Shown here: positions 21,569-29,932 of the stretch, in pieces
Position numbering within the stretch: position 1 is the stretch's first letter
Layout: every line of letters starts with the position of its first letter
Source of the DNA: Microbacterium hydrocarbonoxydans
Lineage (GTDB): Bacteria > Actinomycetota > Actinomycetes > Actinomycetales > Microbacteriaceae
Reading direction: 5' to 3'
NCBI RefSeq assembly: GCF_904831005.1
Contig: NZ_LR882982.1
Location: 806,001 to 870,000, forward strand
Length of the DNA: 64,000 bases
The notes under the pieces: model-generated
What the model saw: only the letters and a program-made list of their open reading frames with translations
Told to the model about the DNA's origin: nothing
Database searches by the model: none
Position numbers and translations under genes: made by a program

Positions 21569-22557
21569 TGACCGCTCGTGTACTGGTGACCGGCGCAGGA
21601 GGACCCGCCGGGGTCGCCGTGATCCGCTCGCTTCTGCGGCGCTCCGACCTCGAGGTCTTCGCCGCCGACATGGACGGGTGGGCGAGCGGCATCTACCTCG
21701 TGCCCTCGACGCATCGACGCCTGGTGCCGCCCGGACGCGATGACGACTTCGTGCCCGCGATCGCCCGTATGGTCGCCGAGGATGGACTCGACCTCGTGAT
21801 CTCGACAGTCGACGTCGAGCTCGCGGCGCTCGCCGGTCGACGCGAGGAGCTGGCGCCGGCCGTGCTCGCCGCGCCGTCGCAGGACACGCTCTCGGTCGCG
21901 CTCGACAAGCTGCTGCTCGCCGAGCGCTGCGAGGCGACAGGTCTCACTCCGCGCACCGTGCTCGCGGGCCCCGATGCGCAGGCGGTCGACTGGGAGTTCC
22001 CCGTCTTCGCCAAGCCGCGTCAGGGGGCGGGCAGCCGCGGGGTGCGTCTGGTGCCCGACCGTGCGGCGCTCGACGCCCTGCCCGACGACGAGGGGCTCAT
22101 CGTGCAGGACTTCCTGCCCGGCGAGGAGTACTCGGTCGACGTCATCGCCGATGCCGCGGGCTCGGTGGTGGCAGCCGTGCCGCGCACCCGCGCGAGAGTC
22201 GACTCCGGCGTGGCGATCGCGGGACGCACGGTGCACGACGAGGAGCTCGAGACCGCCGCCGCATCCATCGCGCGGGCCATCGGGCTGGTCGGCGTCGCGA
22301 ACGTGCAACTTCGTCGAGACCGAGCCGACCGCGCCGTGCTCCTCGAAGTGAACCCGCGCTTTCCCGGCGCGCTTCCGCTCACGATCGCCGCGGGGGTCGA
22401 CATCCCCTCGCTCGTCGCCGACCTCTTCCTCGGTCGCGAGCTGCCGTCGACCGTCGCGTTCCGCGAAGTCGCCTCGGTGCGGTTCCTCGAGGATGTGATC
22501 GTCGAGGTGGACGAGATCCTCGTCTCCGAGCACGCGGGGCATCAGGAGGAACTGTGA
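21568..22557 (+). CDS. ATP-grasp domain ligase (CarB-like)
   Basis: 329 residues; the ATG overlaps the preceding TGA. The N-terminal Rossmann-like region begins VLVTGAGGPAGVAVIRSLL. The ATP-grasp core has FPVFAKPRQGAGSRGVRLV, the hinge IVQDFLPGEEYSVDV, and the metal-binding LLEVNPRFPGALPLT. Such proteins form acyl-phosphate intermediates and make amide bonds, for example adding an amino acid to a sugar or peptide. The substrate cannot be read from the sequence. Its place between a deacetylase and a glycosyltransferase suggests envelope polymer modification. Confidence 0.85.
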   Translation: MTARVLVTGAGGPAGVAVIRSLLRRSDLEVFAADMDGWASGIYLVPSTHRRLVPPGRDDDFVPAIARMVAEDGLDLVISTVDVELAALAGRREELAPAVLAAPSQDTLSVALDKLLLAERCEATGLTPRTVLAGPDAQAVDWEFPVFAKPRQGAGSRGVRLVPDRAALDALPDDEGLIVQDFLPGEEYSVDVIADAAGSVVAAVPRTRARVDSGVAIAGRTVHDEELETAAASIARAIGLVGVANVQLRRDRADRAVLLEVNPRFPGALPLTIAAGVDIPSLVADLFLGRELPSTVAFREVASVRFLEDVIVEVDEILVSEHAGHQEEL

Positions 22558-23267
22558 CGCACGCCCTGTTGCGAGGAGACCACCACGTCCATTCGACGTT
22601 CTCGGATGACGCTGTCTCGACCCTGGCCGAGAACGTCGACGCCGCCGCTGCGGCGGGGCTCACGACAGTGCGCCTCGTCGATCACGTGCGTCAGTCCACG
22701 GCGTGGGTGCCCGACTACCTCGCCGCGGTGCGCGCGCTGCGCGTCCCCGACGGACTCACGGTGCTGACCGGGGTCGAGGCGAAGATCCTCGACGCCGCGG
22801 GCACGCTCGACATCCCCGAGCTGCCGACCGGTATCGATCGCATCCTCATCGCCGACCATCAGTTCCCCGGGATCGACGGTCCGCTCGGTCCGACCGCGGT
22901 GCGGGAGAGGATCGACGGCGGCTGGGCGACGGACGACGTGCTCGACCAGCTCGTCTCGGCTCTGATCGCGTCGATGCGCCGGCATCCGGGCAACCAGCTC
23001 GCGCACTGCTTCTCGATCCTGCCCAAGATCGGCCTGTCCGAGGGCGACCTCGGCGCTGAACGCGTCTCGGCCTGGGCACAGGCCGCTGCGGCGACCGACA
23101 CCATGGTCGAGGTGAATGAGAAGTGGGGGTGCCCCGGCATCCCTCTGCTCGACGCTCTGCGTCGTGCGGGCGCCGAGATCGTGGCATCGACCGACAGCCA
23201 CGTCGCATCCGACGTCGGACGCTATTCGCGCGTCAGTGAGATGCTCGACACCTGGGAGGGACGCTGA
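22554..23267 (+). CDS. PHP domain phosphoesterase
   Basis: 237 residues from GTG 22554, overlapping the upstream stop. The metal-binding motif GDHHVHSTFSDDA opens the protein, as in PHP-family histidinol phosphatases and polymerase-associated PHP domains. LVDHVRQ, GVEAKIL and the final ASTDSHVASDVGRY supply the other conserved His/Asp/Glu residues. It probably hydrolyses a phosphate monoester. hisJ-type histidine synthesis is unlikely, as no his gene is near; a role in the surrounding cluster is inferred from overlap only. Confidence 0.85.
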   Translation: MTHALLRGDHHVHSTFSDDAVSTLAENVDAAAAAGLTTVRLVDHVRQSTAWVPDYLAAVRALRVPDGLTVLTGVEAKILDAAGTLDIPELPTGIDRILIADHQFPGIDGPLGPTAVRERIDGGWATDDVLDQLVSALIASMRRHPGNQLAHCFSILPKIGLSEGDLGAERVSAWAQAAAATDTMVEVNEKWGCPGIPLLDALRRAGAEIVASTDSHVASDVGRYSRVSEMLDTWEGR

Positions 23268-24754
23268 TGGCCGATCTCAGCTGGCTCGAGACAGTCGTCG
23301 TCGTGATCCTTCTGGCCTGCGTGCTGGTCGGGACTCTTCCGGTGATCAACACCGGGCTGCAGTTCCTCGTCCTTCCTCTGCACGCGTTCCGGAATCACTA
23401 CGCCAAGGCCGCCCCGCATCATCCGCGCATCGCCGTGCTGATCCCGGCCTGGAACGAGGGGCTGGTGCTGGGACAGGCGATCGAACGCCTGATGCAGCTC
23501 GAGTACCCGGCCGATCGCCTGCGCATCTACGTCATCGACGACGCATCGACCGACGACACGCCTGAGGTCGTCGCGGCGAAGGCGGCGGCGTTCCCCGGAC
23601 GCGTGGTGCACCTGCGCCGCGACAAGGGCGGCGAGGGCAAGGCCCACACGCTGAACCACGGACTCGACATCGTGCTGGCCGATGACTGGACCGAAGCGGT
23701 TCTCATCATGGACGCCGATGTGATCTTCGCCCGCGACTCGCTGCGCAAGATGAGCAGGCACCTCGCCGACGAGAAGGTCGGGGCGGTCACCGCCTACATC
23801 GCCGAGGGCAGCCGTGACCGCAACTACCTGACCCGGTTCATCGCGATCGAGTACGTGATCGGGCAGCTCTCGGCCCGTCGCACGCAGAACGTCGGGGGAG
23901 CGATCGCCTGTCTGGCCGGTGGTGCGCAACTGCACTCGAGGGCGAACCTCGAAGCCATCGGCGGGCGGATCCCGACCGGCACCCTGGCGGAGGACACGAT
24001 GACGACGTTCGAGGGCCAGCTGGCCGGACGCCGCATGGTCTTCGAGCCGCACGCCGTGGTGCTGGCCGAGGAGCCCCGCACGATCGACAGCCTGTGGAAG
24101 CAGCGTCTGCGGTGGGCCAGGGGCAATGTGCAGCTGACCTCGATCTACCGCCATCTGTGGTTCCGGCCCAGCCGTGAGCACAACCTGGGGAGCTTCGCCT
24201 TCGGCCTCGCCTGGTTCACGATCCTGCTGCTGCCCGCGTTCATGGTGCTCGCCGCTACGGCGCTGCTCGTGCTGCTCATCCTGCACAGCGAGATCGCCGA
24301 GTTCGTCTTCCGATTCATGTGGATCGCCGCCGCCTGCATCTATCTCTTCTCGATGCTCTATGCGGTGCAACTCGACGGCCGCATCGGCCGGCAGTCCTGG
24401 CGGGAGGCTCTGATGTTCCCGGGACTCGGCGCCCTGATCCTCATGGCGATCGCCCTGTTCCCGTGGCTGTTCGAGCAGGGGCTCAGTGACCTCGGACTCG
24501 CCGTCACCGACGAGACCCGGTTCACCTGGGCCGTCATCTTCTACCTGTGGGGACCGATCTCCATGCTCGGCATCTGGCTCGCCCGTGTGGTGGAGTCGCT
24601 GCCGGGCGGACGCTTCTTCGCCGGCCTCCTGCTCTACGTCTGCGGGTACGGCTCGCTGCTGTGCGCCATCACCGTCGACTCGTACATCAAGGAGTGGCGT
24701 CATGCCGACGCCGCATGGATCAAGACCGAGAAGATCGGACGGGTCGACTCATGA
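23267..24754 (+). CDS. processive family 2 glycosyltransferase, membrane-bound
   Basis: 495 residues. A helix near 10-35, a cytoplasmic GT-A domain (52-300), then five or six membrane segments. The catalytic set is complete: Asp91/92 (VIDDAST), DAD 149-151 (LIMDADV), acceptor-base region LAEDTMT (Asp243), and QRLRW (279-283). This D,D,D,QxxRW pattern is that of processive beta-glycan synthases such as cellulose, hyaluronan and poly-N-acetylglucosamine synthases. The sugar is not decided by sequence. The neighbouring PIG-L deacetylase makes an N-acetylated amino-sugar polymer an attractive inference. Confidence 0.9.
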   Translation: MADLSWLETVVVVILLACVLVGTLPVINTGLQFLVLPLHAFRNHYAKAAPHHPRIAVLIPAWNEGLVLGQAIERLMQLEYPADRLRIYVIDDASTDDTPEVVAAKAAAFPGRVVHLRRDKGGEGKAHTLNHGLDIVLADDWTEAVLIMDADVIFARDSLRKMSRHLADEKVGAVTAYIAEGSRDRNYLTRFIAIEYVIGQLSARRTQNVGGAIACLAGGAQLHSRANLEAIGGRIPTGTLAEDTMTTFEGQLAGRRMVFEPHAVVLAEEPRTIDSLWKQRLRWARGNVQLTSIYRHLWFRPSREHNLGSFAFGLAWFTILLLPAFMVLAATALLVLLILHSEIAEFVFRFMWIAAACIYLFSMLYAVQLDGRIGRQSWREALMFPGLGALILMAIALFPWLFEQGLSDLGLAVTDETRFTWAVIFYLWGPISMLGIWLARVVESLPGGRFFAGLLLYVCGYGSLLCAITVDSYIKEWRHADAAWIKTEKIGRVDS

Positions 24755-24894
24755 CCGAAGCACCTTCGAGAAGCGCCGAGGAGGAGGAGATCGCCGCCGA
24801 TGCGCGTCGAGAGAAGCTCCTGATACCTCAGGCGCTCCTCGCCCTCGGAGTCGTCGTCGTCGTCGTGATCGTGCGAGAGCTGTTCCTGCGATGA
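24751..24894 (+). CDS. 47-residue single-pass membrane protein
   Basis: The ATG at 24751 overlaps the glycosyltransferase stop, and its own stop overlaps the next start by ATGA. It reads a charged amphipathic N-terminus (SAEEEEIAADARREK) and one hydrophobic segment (LLALGVVVVVVIV) with a short RELFLR tail. Its coupling on both sides supports a real gene. It may be an accessory subunit of the glycosyltransferase, like the small membrane partners of some polysaccharide synthases, but no homology is recognised. Confidence 0.7.
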   Translation: MTEAPSRSAEEEEIAADARREKLLIPQALLALGVVVVVVIVRELFLR

Positions 24895-25238
24895 CCGGGC
24901 GGCCTCTGGCCCTCGTGGTCGAGGACAGCGCAGATCAGACGGCGCTTCTGCAGCGATACCTCGACCGCGAGGGCTTCGACGTGTTCGCGGCGGTGGATGC
25001 GGAATCCGCGATCGCCGCGTTCGCCACGATCACGCCGGCCGTCGCCGTGATCGACCTCCTGCTCCCGGGTATCAGCGGCACCGAGTGCGCGCGCCTGATC
25101 AAGGAGAGGTATCCGGAGTGCTTCCTCATCGTGAGCTCGGTGCTCGATGAGGCCGACTACCCCATCGCGGACGCCGCGCTCCCGAAGCCCATCATCGGCG
25201 CCGATCTGCGTGCTCTCCTGCGGGACCTGCCCCGATGA
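24891..25238 (+). CDS. single-domain response regulator
   Basis: 115 residues, the size of one receiver domain, with nothing after it. Acidic pair Glu11/Asp12 (VVEDS), phospho-acceptor Asp55 (VIDLLLPG), Ser82/83 and Lys99 (LPKP). As a stand-alone CheY-like protein it would relay phosphate or bind a partner rather than DNA. It overlaps the kinase gene that follows, its most likely donor. Confidence 0.9.
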   Translation: MTGRPLALVVEDSADQTALLQRYLDREGFDVFAAVDAESAIAAFATITPAVAVIDLLLPGISGTECARLIKERYPECFLIVSSVLDEADYPIADAALPKPIIGADLRALLRDLPR

Positions 25239-27016
25239 CCCCGACGAGCACCGTGCAGCAGTCGATGGAGCTCAGCTGGCGCCGCTACTTCGACAACCCG
25301 ACCCCGCTCATGAAGCAGGGGCCGACGGTGATCGCGACAGCCGTCGCGGCCGTGCTCATGTGGACCGTGCCGGGCATCCCGGTGACCGACACCGCGGTCG
25401 TCGTCTTCGGGCTCATCGTCATCGCCGCGGTCACCGCATTCGCGGCCGTGCTCTCGGTGCGTGGCGTGTACGAGGGCTGGGTCGTGATGCTCGTGCCGAT
25501 GATCGACATCATCGCACTGGGCGCCATCAGGGCGGGCACCGGCGGTCCGGCATCGCTCTTCGGGTCGTTCGTGCTGCTGCCCGTGATCTGGATCGCGGCC
25601 GCGCCCGGACGCCGGCAGGTCGTCATCGTCGGCGTGCTGTCGTCGATCGCCCTGATCATGCCGAACATCATCGACCCGCCCGAGGACCCGGCCGCATGGC
25701 TGCGCGGCGTGGTGGGGCCGCTCGTCTTCGCGACGGTGGGCGCCATCGTCAACGAACTGTCGCGTCAGCAGCGCCTTCGCACCACGCAGGCCGAGGCGCA
25801 CGTGGTGGAGCGCACGGCCGCTCTCGCCGCCAACGAGCAGATCCTCGAGCAGCTGAGGGCCAGCGAGCAGCAGTACCGCTCGCTCTCGGAGTCGTTCACG
25901 AGCCTCTGGAACTCGATCACCGGGCAGGCGGTCATCGCCACAGACGACGCCGGAGTGATCACCGCGTGGAACCCGGGCGCTGTGCGTCTGCTCGGCATGG
26001 CAGTGCCGGACGCACTCGCCGGTGTGCGGATCGATCGGTTCTTCCCCTCGCACGCACTGGCGCAGTTCGTGACCGACGAGGTCGGCCACGCCGATGACGG
26101 CCTCCACCCGGGGCTGCGCGCCCTCTTCGACGACGCCGACGCGGGTCTGCCGGTGGACTCGCACGTCGACGTCGCGACGGTCGGCGGATCGACCGTGCCT
26201 GCGCGGGTGACCGTCACCCCGTACCAGGACGCCGACGGCTCGCGACGCGGATATCTGCTCGTGATCACCGACGAGACCCGGGCCGTCGAGGTCGCGCGCA
26301 TGAAGGATGAGTTCGTCGGGATGATCTCGCACGAGCTGCGCACTCCGTTGAGCGCGATCATCGGGTTCCTCGATCTTCTGCAGAACGACCCCGCGCAGCC
26401 GCTCACGAGCGATCAGCTGGAGTTCGTCGGGATCATCGAACGCAACGCGCAGCGGTTGCTGAACCTCGTCGGCGACCTGCTCTTCACCGCTCAGGTCGAG
26501 TCGGGCCGATTCCCGCTGGAGCGCGGCGAGGCCGACGTGGTCGAGCTCGTGCGCAGCGCCGTGGTCTCGGCAGGACCCCATGCGCAGCGGGAGGGCATCG
26601 AACTCGTCGCCGAGGTGCCGACGGCGCCGGTGCGGGTGCTGCTGGACTCCGGGCGGATCGGACAGGCCATCGACAACCTGCTCTCGAACGCCATCAAGTT
26701 CACGGCGTCGGGAGGACGCGTCATCGCCAGCGTGCGCACGGTCGAGGGGGCGGTCGAGCTCGCGGTGCGAGACACCGGTGTCGGAATCCCCGAAGACGAG
26801 CAGGGGATGCTGTTCACCCGCTTCTTCCGTGCGTCGACGGCAACCCGCAACGCCGTGCCCGGCGTCGGACTCGGGCTCACGATCACCAGGGCGATCGTGC
26901 TCGCGCACGGCGGCACGATGGATGTCACGAGCAAGGAGGGCGTCGGCACCGAGTTCCGGATGCTGCTGCCGATGGCTCCGCGCACAGAGGCCATCCAGGT
27001 CATCGGCCGCCGGTGA
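25235..27016 (+). CDS. membrane sensor histidine kinase with PAS domain
   Basis: 593 residues. The N-terminal about 190 residues hold six or so hydrophobic segments, forming a membrane sensor. A short coiled linker (QAEAHVVERTAALAANEQIL) leads to a PAS domain (about 210-345). HisKA follows with FVGMISHELRTPLS (His366). The ATPase domain shows IDNLLSNAIKFTASGG, VRDTGVGIPEDE and GVGLGLTITRAIV. Start overlaps the receiver gene. It likely phosphorylates the lone receiver and the receiver-deacetylase fusion, both lacking DNA-binding parts. Confidence 0.93.
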   Translation: MTPTSTVQQSMELSWRRYFDNPTPLMKQGPTVIATAVAAVLMWTVPGIPVTDTAVVVFGLIVIAAVTAFAAVLSVRGVYEGWVVMLVPMIDIIALGAIRAGTGGPASLFGSFVLLPVIWIAAAPGRRQVVIVGVLSSIALIMPNIIDPPEDPAAWLRGVVGPLVFATVGAIVNELSRQQRLRTTQAEAHVVERTAALAANEQILEQLRASEQQYRSLSESFTSLWNSITGQAVIATDDAGVITAWNPGAVRLLGMAVPDALAGVRIDRFFPSHALAQFVTDEVGHADDGLHPGLRALFDDADAGLPVDSHVDVATVGGSTVPARVTVTPYQDADGSRRGYLLVITDETRAVEVARMKDEFVGMISHELRTPLSAIIGFLDLLQNDPAQPLTSDQLEFVGIIERNAQRLLNLVGDLLFTAQVESGRFPLERGEADVVELVRSAVVSAGPHAQREGIELVAEVPTAPVRVLLDSGRIGQAIDNLLSNAIKFTASGGRVIASVRTVEGAVELAVRDTGVGIPEDEQGMLFTRFFRASTATRNAVPGVGLGLTITRAIVLAHGGTMDVTSKEGVGTEFRMLLPMAPRTEAIQVIGRR

Positions 27017-27084
27017 TCGACCCCCGCGCCGGTTGCTGATAGCCTGGTCGGCTCGCCATGCGGGCGGAAGGACGGCCACGCACG

Positions 27085-28773
27085 GTGGGATACATAGATG
27101 TGGCAGGAGTCTCGCTGACCCTGCCTGACGGCAGACCACTGCTGGACGAGACGACGTTCCGCGTCGGCTCGGGGTCGACGAGTGCGCTCATCGGACCCAA
27201 CGGCGCAGGCAAGACCACGCTGTTGCGGATCATCCGCGGAGATCAGACGCCGGATGCCGGCGTGGTGACGATCGACGGCGGTCTCGGCGTCATGGACCAG
27301 TTCGTCGGTCACGGTGAAGCCGGACAGACAGTGCACGAACTGCTCGTGCGGGTCGCTCCGCGACGCATCCGCGAGGCTGCGGAGGCACTCGAGGCGGCGG
27401 AGGACGCGCTGATCGAGCGAGACGAGCACGATACTCAGATGGCGTATGCGACGGCGATCGCGGAGTACGCGGATGCGGGCGGATACGAGCATGAGACTGT
27501 CTGGGATCAGTGCACCGTCGCGGCGCTCGGCGTTCCCTACGAACGGGCGCGCTTCCGAGAGCTCACGACCCTCTCGGGGGGCGAGCAGAAGCGCCTCGCG
27601 CTCGAGGCGCTGCTGCGCGGTCCCGACGAGGTGCTGCTCCTCGACGAGCCCGACAACTATCTCGATGTGCCCACCAAGCGGTGGCTCGAAGACCAGCTGC
27701 GTCAGACCGCGAAGACGGTGCTGCTCGTGTCGCACGACCGCGAGCTGCTCGCACGCGCCGTCGATCGACTGATCACACTCGAGCCGGGAGGTGCGGGTGC
27801 CACGGCGTGGGTGCACGGCGGCGGGTTCGCGACCTACCATCAGGCGCGGAGCGATCGGATGGACCGGCTCGACGAACTGCGCCGGCGATGGGACGAGCAG
27901 CACGAGAAGCTGCGGACACTCGTCGCGACCCTCAAGGTCAAGGCATCGGCGAACGACGGCTTCGCTTCGAGATACCAGGCGGCGCAGACCCGACTGCGCA
28001 GGTTCGAGGAGGCGGGTCCGCCCGAGGAGCGCCCTCCGGCCCAGGACTTCGACATGCGCCTCCGCGGCGCCCGCACGGGCAAGCGTGCCGTGATCGCCGA
28101 TCGGTTGGAGCTCACCGGCCTGATGCGCCCGTTCGACGCCGAGGTCTGGTTCGGCGATCGGGTCGCGGTGCTGGGGTCGAACGGCTCGGGGAAGTCGCAC
28201 TTCCTGAGGCTGCTCGCTCGCGGTGGCAGCGATCCGGATCCTGCTCTCGGCCATGTCACCTCGACCGGAGAGCAGCTCGCAGAGGTGCCGCACGGAGGCA
28301 GGGCGACCCTGGGTGCCCGCGTCGTGCCCGCACTGTTCGCCCAGACGCACTCCCACCCGGAGTTCATCGGGCGCACGCTGCTCGAGATCCTGCACAGAGG
28401 CGACGAGAGGCGGGCGGGCATGCCCCGCGACGCCGCGAGCTCGGCGCTGGATCGCTATGGTCTCGTGCGTCAGGCGCAGCAGGCGTTCGAGTCGCTGTCC
28501 GGTGGGCAGCAGGCACGCTTCCAGGTGCTGCTGCTCGAACTCTCCGGCGCGACGCTGCTGCTGCTCGACGAGCCGACCGACAACCTCGACATCGAGTCCG
28601 CCGAGGCGCTGGAGGCGGCCCTCGAGCGTTTCGAGGGCACGGTTCTGGCCGTGACGCACGACCGGTGGTTCGCCCGCTCGTTCGATCGGTTCCTGGTCTT
28701 CGGTTCCGACGGAGAGGTGTACGAGGCGGGCGCTCCGGTATGGGACGAACGGAGGGTCGCACGAGCGCGCTGA
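27085..28773 (+). CDS. ABC-F family ATPase
   Basis: 562 residues from GTG 27085 (GYIDVAGVSLTLPDGRPLL, the usual beginning); an in-frame ATG at 27058 would add 9. A GGAAGGA site lies 12 bases before the GTG, and TAGCCT at 27039 could be the -10. Two nucleotide domains on one chain with no membrane part: Walker A GPNGAGKTTLL and GSNGSGKSHFL, signatures LSGGEQKRLAL and LSGGQQARFQV, Walker B LLLDEPDNYLD and LLLDEPTDNLD. ABC-F proteins act on ribosomes, in translation or antibiotic protection. The second Walker A ends in Ser-His rather than Ser-Thr. Confidence 0.9.
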   Translation: MGYIDVAGVSLTLPDGRPLLDETTFRVGSGSTSALIGPNGAGKTTLLRIIRGDQTPDAGVVTIDGGLGVMDQFVGHGEAGQTVHELLVRVAPRRIREAAEALEAAEDALIERDEHDTQMAYATAIAEYADAGGYEHETVWDQCTVAALGVPYERARFRELTTLSGGEQKRLALEALLRGPDEVLLLDEPDNYLDVPTKRWLEDQLRQTAKTVLLVSHDRELLARAVDRLITLEPGGAGATAWVHGGGFATYHQARSDRMDRLDELRRRWDEQHEKLRTLVATLKVKASANDGFASRYQAAQTRLRRFEEAGPPEERPPAQDFDMRLRGARTGKRAVIADRLELTGLMRPFDAEVWFGDRVAVLGSNGSGKSHFLRLLARGGSDPDPALGHVTSTGEQLAEVPHGGRATLGARVVPALFAQTHSHPEFIGRTLLEILHRGDERRAGMPRDAASSALDRYGLVRQAQQAFESLSGGQQARFQVLLLELSGATLLLLDEPTDNLDIESAEALEAALERFEGTVLAVTHDRWFARSFDRFLVFGSDGEVYEAGAPVWDERRVARAR

Positions 28774-28779
28774 TCCGCG

Positions 28780-29862
28780 TCAGGGCAGGCGGAACGGTTC
28801 GGCCGCGCGGGCCGCGGGATCCAGCACGAGGTCCGCGAGCACTGCGCCGACCCCGGGTGCGAACTTGAACCCATGTCCTGAGAAACCGGCGCCGATGACG
28901 AGTCGACCGCTTCTGTCGAGCACGAACGCGTCGTCATCCGTCGACGTGTACGTGCAGCTGATCGGCACGGCCGAGGCGGGGTCGAGGCCCGGCATCCACT
29001 CGCGCACGTACTCAGCCAGTCCCTCGGCGTGCGTGGTGCGGTGGGGGCGCGCGTCGGGGTCGACGACATCGCCGACCCCGTGGAACCCGACCTTGACCCC
29101 TTCGCCGGGAGTCGGCATGCCGTAGACGGTCGCAGGGAACCGATCCGTGTCGACGTAGTGGTTGAACGACGGCCAGGTCTGCCCGCTCACGGGCAGGAAG
29201 TGGGCCGGTGTCTCCTCCGTGACCTCGAGGCGGGGAAGACGGATGCCGGAGAGCATCTTCTCGGACCAGGCCCCCACGGTCACGACGGCGACGCCGGCAC
29301 GCACCCGCCTGCCGTCGATCGTGAGATCGACGCCTTCTGCGGTCTGCTCGATGCGGGCGACGGGGGTGTGCCAGCGCACCTCGCCGCCCGCCCGAACGAT
29401 CCGCCGTTCGAGCTCGTCGAGCGCTGCCGCGGCGCGCACGACGCCCGCATCGCGGGAGAACAGCACGGGGCCCGCGAACCGCATGCCCGACCATCGCGCC
29501 GCGGCCTCGTCGGGGGACAGCAGCGCGGCGTCGATCCCGCGCTCCGCGAGGCGGCGCTCGACGGCGAGGAGGTCTGCGTCGCCGTGGGTCACGAGTCCGT
29601 GCAGACGCAGCAGCGGCTCATGGTCGTCCCGTGCCAGGGCGTCCCACCCCTGTCGGGCGCGGACGAGCAGATCGAGATAGTGCTCCTCCGTGTAGGCGTT
29701 GTTGAAGTTGCGGGTCGCGCCGTGCGATGCGCCTTCGTGATGCCCGCGGCCGTGTCGCTCGAAGACGACCGGCGTGAGTCCTCGCCGCGTGAGCTCCCAC
29801 GCGGTCGCGAGTCCCATCACGCCGCCGCCGACGACGGCCACCTCCACCGCATCCACCGACAT
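28780..29862 (-). CDS. FAD-dependent oxidoreductase, monomeric sarcosine oxidase-like
   Basis: 360 residues from ATG 29862, with a GGAGG ribosome site. The DAO fold starts with VAVVGGGVMGLATAWEL (dinucleotide-binding GxGxxG). SHGATRNFNNAY follows the family's SHG(A/S)xRxxR segment. Near the C-terminus PISCTYTSTDDDAFVLD carries a cysteine aligned with the covalent flavin Cys of monomeric sarcosine oxidase and N-methyltryptophan oxidase, then IGAGFSGHGFKFAPGVG. It probably oxidises an N-methyl or secondary amine acid, releasing hydrogen peroxide; the true substrate is not known. It is divergent from the GuaB3 gene. Confidence 0.88.
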   Translation of the reverse strand: MSVDAVEVAVVGGGVMGLATAWELTRRGLTPVVFERHGRGHHEGASHGATRNFNNAYTEEHYLDLLVRARQGWDALARDDHEPLLRLHGLVTHGDADLLAVERRLAERGIDAALLSPDEAAARWSGMRFAGPVLFSRDAGVVRAAAALDELERRIVRAGGEVRWHTPVARIEQTAEGVDLTIDGRRVRAGVAVVTVGAWSEKMLSGIRLPRLEVTEETPAHFLPVSGQTWPSFNHYVDTDRFPATVYGMPTPGEGVKVGFHGVGDVVDPDARPHRTTHAEGLAEYVREWMPGLDPASAVPISCTYTSTDDDAFVLDRSGRLVIGAGFSGHGFKFAPGVGAVLADLVLDPAARAAEPFRLP

Positions 29863-29920
29863 ACTGCCTCCCGAGCTCTCACCCAGTCTCTCAGCCGTCG
29901 GAACCGCGGCGTGCGCCCGG

Positions 29921-29926
29921 TAGTCT
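29921..29926 (+). promoter_or_regulatory. -10 box of the GuaB3 gene
   Basis: TAGTCT is 6 bases before the GTG at 29933. The geometry favours this GTG over the adjacent in-frame GTG at 29930. Confidence 0.5.
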
Positions 29927-29932
29927 GGAGTG

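Noticed and set aside
23222..24703. 493-codon open frame on the minus strand
   Set aside because: Shadow of the glycosyltransferase, whose D,D,D,QxxRW motifs are complete on the plus strand.
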